The notes beneath the pieces are model-generated. The model did no database searches. It saw only the letters and a list, made by a program, of their open reading frames with translations, and was not told where the DNA came from. From Begonia masoniana (taxonomy: Eukaryota > Streptophyta > Magnoliopsida > Cucurbitales > Begoniaceae), in assembly GCA_022432975.1 (NCBI GenBank), contig CM039505.1, forward strand, positions 48,877,897 to 48,941,896: a DNA stretch of 64,000 bases, written 5' to 3'. The position numbers were made by a program, and so were the translations under genes. Below, one piece after another: positions 57,016 through 64,000 of this stretch (positions are counted from its first letter, which is position 1; each line of letters starts with the position of its first letter).

Positions 57016-57932
57016 CACATAGTTTAAGGTTTTCTTTGATTTTTTTTTTTCTATTAAATTTTTGAACAATCACGTTGGCAGGAAAATTTTCTTCATCAAT
57101 CTTAAACAAACTAGGGGTAAGCCAAAGTCACAATTTACATGAAGAGAGGATGAACAGGAGTAGAGGTTGGACAATTGCAGTTGCTGGCAATCTCTATTTG
57201 CAGTTAAGTGAGGGTCGATCGATTGTAGAATGTTGTTGGGCAATCGATTTCCGAAGTTTGGTGATAATGGATGCTCGTTTCATTTTGCTCAGAGAAACGC
57301 GTGGAAGACGACGAATTCAAACGAAGATAACATTATAAAATGATTTGGGCTGTGAGAGCACGTTTGCTAGCTGCTTCGCTTGGACTGCTTTGATGATGAT
57401 GCAGACGAGAAATCATGTAATGAGTTTCTGGTTTTTTTAATCTTAACAGTTCGTCAAATCTTATTTAATTGATGCGGAAATGTCGCTGGAAATCGAATCA
57501 TCCGCCCCAACTCATTGGTGCAACCATTTTTTAGAGAGAATGAAATGGTGACGTAGGGTTTAGAGAGAGAGAGAGAGACAGAGGGACATGAGAATCTTTG
57601 TCTTGGTATTATCCGTCTTTGTTTACTGGAACCAAAATTTTGGAGTTGAGGGGCTTAGCTGGTTTTTGATCCATCCTTTCTCTCTCTCTCTCTCTCACTG
57701 CCATCTTCGTTATTCTTGATTGGGATATACTTTAATTGCTCCGACATATTCGTTCCCACTCGCGCAATCAATATCCTGGACGGGAAAATTTGTATTTCGG
57801 CGATTGTTTTGGATTAGTTCTTGATTTGGGTTTCCTGATTTACCGCTTTTCCGAAAGATGCATAGACCGATTGCTGATTGCTGAGTTTGACGTACAAAAG
57901 AGAGTTAAAATTGGTCTTTTCTTGAGCATGGT
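57016..57932. promoter_or_regulatory. Upstream region of the S-acyltransferase gene
   Basis: No supported coding sequence. It has GA and CT microsatellites (57565-57583, 57681-57698) typical of plant promoters and 5' leaders. The 87-codon frame at 57075-57338 shows no family resemblance. Confidence 0.4.
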
Positions 57933-60900
57933 ATGGCCCAAAAAAATTCCAAGAAACTCTATCAAGTTTGGAAGGGAAGCAATGTAAGTCTCCGTATCAT
58001 TTCAATGCATTTGTCTTTAATTTTTGAATTTGATAGTCTCCTCCTCCATGTGATCTCTTTCATCTTGGCTCTTATTTATATTTTACTTGGTTGTTTTCTT
58101 CATGAAATTAAGCAAAATACAATTGTTTTTCATGACTTGAGACGATGAGAATTCTCATCTTTTAGTTTAGTTTGAAATAGCCATCAATATACTCACCACT
58201 GTTATTTATGCAATTATCTTTCTTTGATCTAGTGCGTAGTCAACTCCTAAAGTTTCTGAATTTTCTGGAGTTGACAGAAAAAATTATAGGAACTTTGTTT
58301 TTTTTGTTTTTTTACCTTGAACACTCCTGCTGAAGAAATTGTTTTGGAAGATAAATTCGTGGAGGTTTGTGTTAGGTATTCCTACGATTTCAATTCCAAT
58401 AATATGGCAGAACAAATAAACCAGAAAATAGACTTTAATTCAGCAAGAAAATGAACAATTCAGAGGAATTTTAGAGCCTCTGTATCTCTCCCATTACCAC
58501 TCTTTTTCTTCCCTTAGCTTCGAATTTCCTCCCCTTAATATAATTCTACCCCTATTTAATATTATCATTAAAAGTTTGCCCCTCCCTTAATGAAAGTAAC
58601 CGAAACAACATTAAAAGACATTGCTATTCAGCTTCTTTGTTTTGTAACTCTTGACGTTTCTTTGTCCTCCTTGAATACGTGAATTTAATTGATGGATCTC
58701 TATCAATACCCGCCGCCCAAACTTTCACCTTGTCCTCAAGGTGGAATTGCGGAAATTGAGCCATTATGATATCAAAGAACTCCCACGTAGCCTCCTCTTT
58801 AGGTAACCCTTTCCATTGAATAAGAACTTCTCCTCGAGTTTGAATGCCATCTGTACTTGGTTGCACATTCAATAAATCTTCGGGTTCTAAGTGAAGCTCC
58901 ATATCCTCAGCTAAAGTAGTTGGTAAGGTTGTAGTTACTACCTGGTTGCCTATGGCTCGGCGTAATTGAGACACATGGAATACGTGGTGGATGTTAGAGG
59001 TCTCTGGTAGTTGCAATCGGTATGCTACTTGTCCCACCCGCGTGATCACTTGATAAGGCCCATAGAAACGAGGGCTAAGCTTCTCATTCCTTTTCTTAGC
59101 CAAGGAGCGTTGTCGGTAAGGCTGTAATTTCACAAATACCCAGTCGCCCTCATTAAAATACACTTCACGTCGTTTGCCATCAGCTATCTCCTTCATACGT
59201 GCTTGAACTTTCGTTAAATGATTGTGCAATGTAGTGATAATGGCATCTCGTTCTTGTAAAAGGTCCTCTAGTGATTGAACCGCAGAATTACCCTTCCCCA
59301 CGCGAACCAAAGGAGGTGGCTCTCTCCCATAAACTGCTTTGAATGGAGACATCTGAATAGCTGTATGAAAGGAAGTGTTGTACCAGTACTCAGCCCAAAC
59401 TAGCCATTGAACCCAGGATTTGGGTTTGTCCGATGCAAAACAACGTAAATAAGTCTCCAGAGAACGATTCACCACTTCTGTTTGACCGTCCGTCTGCGGG
59501 TGATAAGCGGAGCTATGATGTAGCATCGTGCCCTGTAGCTTAAAGAGTTCTTTCCAAAATATGCTTAAGAAAATTTTATCACGGTCAGCTTACGATCGAT
59601 CGAGGGAACCCATGTAGACGAACAACTTCCTTTATAAACACACCAGCCATGGCTTGAGCAGTGAAAGGATGTTTAATGGCAATGAAGTGGGCATACTTAC
59701 TTAGGCGATCAACAACTACCAGAATGGCAGTGTACCCCGCGGAACTGGGTAAGCCTTCGATGAAATCCATAGAAATGTCTTCCCAAATCGATGCGGGGAT
59801 CGGTAGAGGCTGGAGAAGCCCTGCTGGGGATAGAGCTTGATACTTATTGCGTTGACAGATATCGCATGCTGCTACAAATTGTTTAACCTGGTTGCGTAAC
59901 CCTTTCCAAAAGAACTCTGCTGCTATTCGTTGGTAGGTTTTAAACCCTCCTGAATGACCGCCTACTACCGAACCATGAAATTCTTTAAGCAACACTGGGA
60001 TTAAAGCTGAGTTGGGGGCCAACACCAGTCGCCCCTTGTAATATAATCGCCCGTTATGCAAGGAATATCCCGTTGGTGCCTCAATTTGCTGTTGAAGTTG
60101 AGCGAGGATGAGTGCTAATTCTTTATCACCCAAGATCTCGTCCTGAATTTCCTTCCAAGGCAAGAGTGTCGTGATCGACAAAGTGGCAAGCGTGGGTGGA
60201 ACAGGTCGACGAGAGAGTGCATCTGCCGCCTTATTCTCTAATCCTGCTCGATATTGAATTTCAAAGTCGAATCCCATGATCTTTGTTAGCCACTTTTGAT
60301 GCTCCGAACTCACCAAACGTTGTTCTAATAAGTACTTGAGACTACGCTGATCCGTGCGGACAATGAAATGACGTCCCAGCAGATACGGCCGCCATTTAAT
60401 GATAGATAAAACAATGGCACGGAGTTCTCGCTCATACACCGATTCCAACTGAGCGCGAGGTGACAATGCTTGGCTAAAAAAAGCGATTACTCGACCTCCT
60501 TGCATTAGAACTGCCCCAATGCCGGTACCAGAAGCATCTGTTTCTAACACAAACGTCTTGGTAAAGTCCGGTAAAGCTAAAACCGGTACTGTAGTCATCG
60601 CGGTTTTAAGTTGTTGAAAAGCTGTTGCTGCCGCATCCGACCACAGAAATGCATCTTTCTTTAGGAGGGCTGTTAGTGGAGAAGCTATTTTTCCATAACT
60701 AGACACAAATCTTCGGTAATAGCCGGTTAAGCCCAAAAATCCCCTCAATTCTTTCAAGTTGCGTGGGACCGGCCATGATAGCATTGTTTCAATCTTCGAT
60801 TTATCAACTGCAACCCCTTCAGCTGAAATAATATGCCCCAAATATTCCAAACGTGGTTGTGCGAAGAAGCACTTGGAAGGATTAACATATAACTTATGCT

Positions 60901-63900
60901 CTTGCAAGATGGTAAGAACTGTTTGAAGGTGTTGTACGTGGCCCGCAATGTCCTCGCTGTATATCAGTATATCATCGAAGAAGACTAGGACAAAACGCCG
61001 CAAAAAAGATTTGAAAATCTGGTTCATAAGAGCTTGGAATGTCGATGGAGCATTAGTAAGTCCAAAAGGCATTACCAAGAACTCATAGTGGCCTTCATGT
61101 GTGCGAAATGCTGTTTTAGGGACGTCCTCTGATCGCACTCTGATCTGGTGATAACCTGACTTTAAATCTAATTTGGAGAAAATAGTGGCACCTGATAATT
61201 CATCGAGTAGCTCATCTACCTGTGGTATCGGAAACTTATTTGGAATAGTGATCTTGTTCAAAGCCCAATAATCTACACAAAAGCGCCAACTCCCATCTTT
61301 TTTCTTCACTAAAATAACCGGGCTAGAGAAAGGACTACTACTCGGTTGAATAATGCCGGCCGCTAACATTTCCCCCACTAGTTTTTCAATTTCATCCTTT
61401 TGAATGTGAGGGTAGCGATATGGTCGAACACATACAGGAAGCGTGCCTTGGGCGAGCACAATTTGATGATCTAGAGCCCTAGGAGGTGGTAACCCTTGTG
61501 GTGGAGTAAACAACTCCTGGAAGGAGTTGAGAATAGCTTGAATTTCCGAAGATGGTTGTGAATGAGGCTCCTCTGCTAGCCCCTGTAGTTCCAATAATAT
61601 TCCCGTGTCTCCTGGCTCAAAATTTTTTACTAAGGAGTTAAAGGAAATCAAAGATTTCCCCAAGCTAGGATCCCCCTGTAGTAAAACTGGTTTGCCCTGC
61701 ACAGCGAAGGTCATAGTGAGGTCTCCCCATTTAATCTGCATTTCCTCTTGAGCCTTAAGCCATTTGAATCCTAATATCACGTCTGCACTGCCCAACTCAA
61801 GAGGCAAAAAATTTTCTACCACCACCAAACCTGGAAAACAGACTGGAAGAGCTTTGCACATGCCTTTACTCCTGACTGTCATACCCGTACCTGTGATCAC
61901 TTCGAATTGCCCGTTCGGCTCCAATGGAAGACGTAAAGCATCAACGACAGAATGAGAGATGAAGTTATGAGTTGCCCCGCTATCGATAAGCACGACCACT
62001 TCTTGGCCGAAAATTGTTCCCCGAAGCTTCATAGAATCTGGGGACGAGAAACCCACTATAGAATTGAGGGATAATTGCGCTAATTCGGGCTCCTCAGTCT
62101 GTACCCTTTCCTCCTGCGAATCACTCTCGTGGAGAACCTGTTCTGTCGGATCGCCCTCCGCCTCCTGACAGACTAAGACCAAGAGATCTTTCGATTTGCA
62201 GCGATGGCCATAGTGAAACTTTTCATCGCAACGGTAACAGAGCCCGTTTTCTTTCTTCCGCTGTAGCTCTGCGTCGGATAATCGTCGAAATGAAGATGCT
62301 GATCGAAATGGAGGATGAACCGAGTTTGGTTTGGGCATGGGCAGCGCTGGAAACGAAGGAGGCGATGGTAATGCGCGGGCTGGACCTGGTTGCGGGCCTC
62401 TGGATGGCGCAGAATGGGAAGGATTCTGGGCTGGAATTTTGGGCTTGGGATATCCGACCCATCTCGCCCCTGGATCAGGTCCGGTTTGCTGAAGAAGAGC
62501 AAACTTGTCTTCTACCCGCTGTGCCGTAATCATCATCTGGCCGAGACCCGATGGACGGAGAACCAGAAGTTCAGCCCGAACGTCTGATCTCAAACCGGTC
62601 ATGAATTGCGCCTCCAGTAAGTGCTCGGGTAGGTCCGAAAAATGGGAAGCCGCTCGTTCGAAAAGTTGTCGGTAGTCTCGTACCGTTCCGATCTGTTTCA
62701 ACTGTAAGAACTGCTCCGATAGAGTTCCATCGAGGGATGAACGGAAACGCTCCAACAACAGTAGACGGAAATTGGCCCAACTACGAAAAGGTCGTCGGCG
62801 TTCCTCCCATTGAAACCAGGCCAGTGCTTCTCCCTCCAGATGGACAGCCACCCAATGAAGTTTTTCCTGTTCTGATAATAGCTGCAGAGTAAAGAAGCGC
62901 TCAGTCCGAAAAATCCAGTCGTCTGGATCTCCCCCTGAAAAGACGGGCATTTCCAACCGACAATGCAATTGCTCCTCCTTCCAGCAATCCCCTCTGTCTC
63001 GTGTTTGTGAAGCTTCACCTTGGTGACTCGACTGTTCCACAGGTTCGTCTCCTATTTTTTGTTTGCCTTTATCCCAATGCTCCGGCGGTGCCGAACACAC
63101 CGCATCTGCTAGCGAATCTAATTTCGCCATAATCAGCGCCATATTCCTTTCTAACTCTGGCAACCGAGCGATGTCTTCTTTGACAGCATCCATCTCTTGC
63201 CGCCAGTCACCTGGTGCCATAGCTGTATGATCCTCGCTGAACCCCTGTTTTCCCTGTTTCTTCCCCGCCATAATCCAGGAAATGCTCTGATACCAATGTT
63301 AGGTATTCCTACGATTTCAATTCCAATAATATGGAAGAACAAATAAACCAGAAAATAGACTTTAATTCAGCAAGAAAATGAACAATTCAGAGGAATTTTA
63401 GAGCCTCTGTATCTCTCCCATTACCACTCTTTTTCTTCCCTTAGCTTCGAATTTCCTCCCCTTAATATAATTCTACCCCTATTTAATATTATCATTAAAA
63501 GTTTGCCCCTCCCTTAATGAAAGTAACCGAAACAACATTAAAAGACATTGCTATTCAGCTTCTTTGTTTTGTAACTCTTGACGTTTCTTTGTCCTCCTTG
63601 AATACGTGAATTTAATTGATGGATCTCTATCAGTTTGATAGATTGTTTCATTATTTTTTTGTTCAATAATTATTTGTAGCCTACTATAGAATGGATCATC
63701 GAGGTTTATGCGCATTGTTTCAAATGAAGTATGAAGTTAATGAAATCAGTAAACAGTGATTTGACTGAATTGTGATGTGCCTTTGTTTGACTATCAGAAG
63801 GTTTGCATCAATATAACTTTATTATTTGATCTCGAGGTCTGCCAAATATCTGGCTTTTAAAGTCTAGTTTGTACCTTTTGAGGTTAATATATTGTTGTAA

Positions 63901-64000
63901 ATGCGATTGTCAGATTTCAGCCAAGTCTAATTCTTCTGTTGGATTCTGATATTTGAGTTCTTTTCTTGGTATCAGAAATTTTTCTGTGGCGGGAGATTAA
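57933..64000 (+). CDS. DHHC protein S-acyltransferase, 5' part only
   Basis: Exon 1 (57933-57983) encodes MAQKNSKKLYQVWKGSN and ends in a GTAAGT donor. Exon 2 begins at 63976 after ATCAG with KFFCGGRL and runs off the window. The joined YQVWKGSN-KFFCGGRL is the hallmark N-terminus of plant DHHC palmitoyltransferases, which attach palmitate to cysteines of membrane proteins at the plasma membrane, Golgi or vesicles. The DHHC domain itself lies beyond the window. The intron is 5992 bases, of which 5263 are an antisense gypsy insertion with its 5-base duplication counted outside; without it the intron would be about 0.7 kb. Confidence 0.85.
58370..58705 (-). repeat. 3' LTR of the young gypsy element
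   Basis: 336 bases, one visible base difference from the 5' LTR. Adjacent to the polypurine tract on the inner side. Confidence 0.95.
58624..59526 (-). CDS. Integrase C-terminal part and chromodomain
   Basis: A 300-residue frame is the downstream continuation of the polyprotein, displaced by the frameshift near 59588 and really continuous from about 59586. It has the [13 protein letters not shown] block with the catalytic Glu (residue 17 of this frame), the integrase GPY/F region (SPRFYGPYQV, 151-160) and a chromodomain at about 233-265 (EVLIQWKGLPKEEATWEFFD). The chromodomain places the element among the chromoviruses, whose chromodomains are thought to steer insertion. The ATG at the start of this frame is internal, not a true start. 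Confidence 0.9.
   Translation of the reverse strand: MLHHSSAYHPQTDGQTEVVNRSLETYLRCFASDKPKSWVQWLVWAEYWYNTSFHTAIQMSPFKAVYGREPPPLVRVGKGNSAVQSLEDLLQERDAIITTLHNHLTKVQARMKEIADGKRREVYFNEGDWVFVKLQPYRQRSLAKKRNEKLSPRFYGPYQVITRVGQVAYRLQLPETSNIHHVFHVSQLRRAIGNQVVTTTLPTTLAEDMELHLEPEDLLNVQPSTDGIQTRGEVLIQWKGLPKEEATWEFFDIIMAQFPQFHLEDKVKVWAAGIDRDPSIKFTYSRRTKKRQELQNKEAE
59585..63271 (-). CDS. Gag-pol polyprotein, truncated in integrase by a frameshift
   Basis: A single frame of 1228 residues. Gag comes first (about 100-260; FSGGDPDDWIFR and AWFQWEERRR), then a CCHC zinc knuckle (Cys345, Cys348, His353, Cys358) and the aspartic protease (DSG at 430-432). Reverse transcriptase spans about 600-800 with FFDD at 764-767. 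RNase H follows with Asp912, then the integrase HHCC finger (His1099, His1106, Cys1136, Cys1139) and the first catalytic Asp1169. The frame stops right after HGFPRSIVS, before the second catalytic Asp. One extra base near 59588 accounts for the stop. RT residue 669 is Trp in CVDYWALN, where relatives have Arg. The ATG beginning MAGKKQ follows shortly after the primer-binding site. Confidence 0.95.
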   Translation of the reverse strand: MAGKKQGKQGFSEDHTAMAPGDWRQEMDAVKEDIARLPELERNMALIMAKLDSLADAVCSAPPEHWDKGKQKIGDEPVEQSSHQGEASQTRDRGDCWKEEQLHCRLEMPVFSGGDPDDWIFRTERFFTLQLLSEQEKLHWVAVHLEGEALAWFQWEERRRPFRSWANFRLLLLERFRSSLDGTLSEQFLQLKQIGTVRDYRQLFERAASHFSDLPEHLLEAQFMTGLRSDVRAELLVLRPSGLGQMMITAQRVEDKFALLQQTGPDPGARWVGYPKPKIPAQNPSHSAPSRGPQPGPARALPSPPSFPALPMPKPNSVHPPFRSASSFRRLSDAELQRKKENGLCYRCDEKFHYGHRCKSKDLLVLVCQEAEGDPTEQVLHESDSQEERVQTEEPELAQLSLNSIVGFSSPDSMKLRGTIFGQEVVVLIDSGATHNFISHSVVDALRLPLEPNGQFEVITGTGMTVRSKGMCKALPVCFPGLVVVENFLPLELGSADVILGFKWLKAQEEMQIKWGDLTMTFAVQGKPVLLQGDPSLGKSLISFNSLVKNFEPGDTGILLELQGLAEEPHSQPSSEIQAILNSFQELFTPPQGLPPPRALDHQIVLAQGTLPVCVRPYRYPHIQKDEIEKLVGEMLAAGIIQPSSSPFSSPVILVKKKDGSWRFCVDYWALNKITIPNKFPIPQVDELLDELSGATIFSKLDLKSGYHQIRVRSEDVPKTAFRTHEGHYEFLVMPFGLTNAPSTFQALMNQIFKSFLRRFVLVFFDDILIYSEDIAGHVQHLQTVLTILQEHKLYVNPSKCFFAQPRLEYLGHIISAEGVAVDKSKIETMLSWPVPRNLKELRGFLGLTGYYRRFVSSYGKIASPLTALLKKDAFLWSDAAATAFQQLKTAMTTVPVLALPDFTKTFVLETDASGTGIGAVLMQGGRVIAFFSQALSPRAQLESVYERELRAIVLSIIKWRPYLLGRHFIVRTDQRSLKYLLEQRLVSSEHQKWLTKIMGFDFEIQYRAGLENKAADALSRRPVPPTLATLSITTLLPWKEIQDEILGDKELALILAQLQQQIEAPTGYSLHNGRLYYKGRLVLAPNSALIPVLLKEFHGSVVGGHSGGFKTYQRIAAEFFWKGLRNQVKQFVAACDICQRNKYQALSPAGLLQPLPIPASIWEDISMDFIEGLPSSAGYTAILVVVDRLSKYAHFIAIKHPFTAQAMAGVFIKEVVRLHGFPRSIVS
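63297..63632 (-). repeat. 5' LTR of the young gypsy element
   Basis: 336 bases, nearly identical to 58370-58705. Flanked outside by GTTTG and inside by the primer-binding site. Confidence 0.95.

Larger units (their letters stand above)
58370..63632 (-). mobile_element. Young chromovirus-type Ty3/gypsy element
   Basis: A full-length element on the minus strand with 336-base LTRs at 63297-63632 (5') and 58370-58705 (3'). They start TGTTAGGTATTCC and end CTCTATCA. I see only one difference between them (GGCAGA against GGAAGA). The target duplication GTTTG is at 58365-58369 and 63633-63637. The primer-binding site is TTGGTATCAGAG (initiator-Met tRNA, 63296-63285) and the polypurine tract GGGCGGCGGGTAT lies beside the 3' LTR. 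One long gag-pol frame covers nearly all of the interior, broken once in integrase. It lies in the first intron of the S-acyltransferase gene, antisense to it. Confidence 0.95.

Noticed and set aside
1..64000. tRNA genes
   Set aside because: I looked for the GGTTCGAAT-type T-arm with matching A-box and acceptor stem and found none that fit; the one GGTTCGAATTC (18617) is inside the tafazzin-like coding exon.

Overview
The window is plant nuclear DNA, almost certainly from a eudicot. It holds intron-rich eukaryotic genes with plant-specific families (VQ-motif protein, plant tafazzin-like acyltransferase, plant Mpv17/PMP22, plant-type DHHC S-acyltransferase), two LTRs of the 5S-rRNA-derived Cassandra retroelement, and a dense nest of LTR retrotransposons, hAT DNA transposons and a Helitron remnant. 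I cannot name the species.

Layout. 1-16.4 kb is a transposon nest. Degraded Helitron-type RPA1-like coding pieces lie at its two edges (420-1240 and 15.88-16.39 kb). Between them are a Ty3/gypsy LTR element with noncoding tandem repeats inside, a Cassandra LTR, a Ty1/copia fragment, two solo LTRs (4466-6761 and 8244-11051) and two non-autonomous hAT elements. One hAT (3583-4424) carries two pieces of a Kunitz trypsin-inhibitor gene in opposite orientation. 16.5-18.7 kb is a five-exon tafazzin/NAPE-synthase-like acyltransferase. 19.55-25.73 kb is a composite hAT block with a perfect 8-bp target duplication; it contains a decayed transposase and a 2.75-kb solo LTR with a minisatellite of palindromic TGACGTCA sites. 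25.7-29.3 kb is AT-rich and gene-free. 29.36-30.05 kb is a VQ-motif gene with an apparent 1-base deletion. 32.98-42.28 kb (minus) is a seven-exon Mpv17/PMP22-family gene whose first intron has grown to about 5.9 kb and holds a decayed Ty3/gypsy pol. 43.65-51.40 kb (plus) is the nucleoporin ALADIN in 14 exons, with a small gag-protease retroelement in intron 3, a GC-AG intron, a U12-type AT-AC intron and an apparent 1-base insertion in exon 13. 51.4-57.0 kb is another repeat nest (MITE, Cassandra solo LTR, GC-rich LTR split by a fourth solo LTR). 57.9-64.0 kb is the start of a DHHC S-acyltransferase gene whose first intron is interrupted by a nearly intact chromodomain Ty3/gypsy element with LTRs differing at one base.

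The host genes are five housekeeping or regulatory genes without an obvious shared pathway. The Mpv17 and ALADIN genes form a head-to-head pair with about 1.4 kb between start codons. The theme of the window is transposons reshaping gene space: intron insertions that leave exons and splice sites intact, nested insertions that can be ordered by target-site duplications, and repeated solo-LTR formation. Exons were deduced by eye from reading frame, splice signals and remembered family conservation; no alignment was run.
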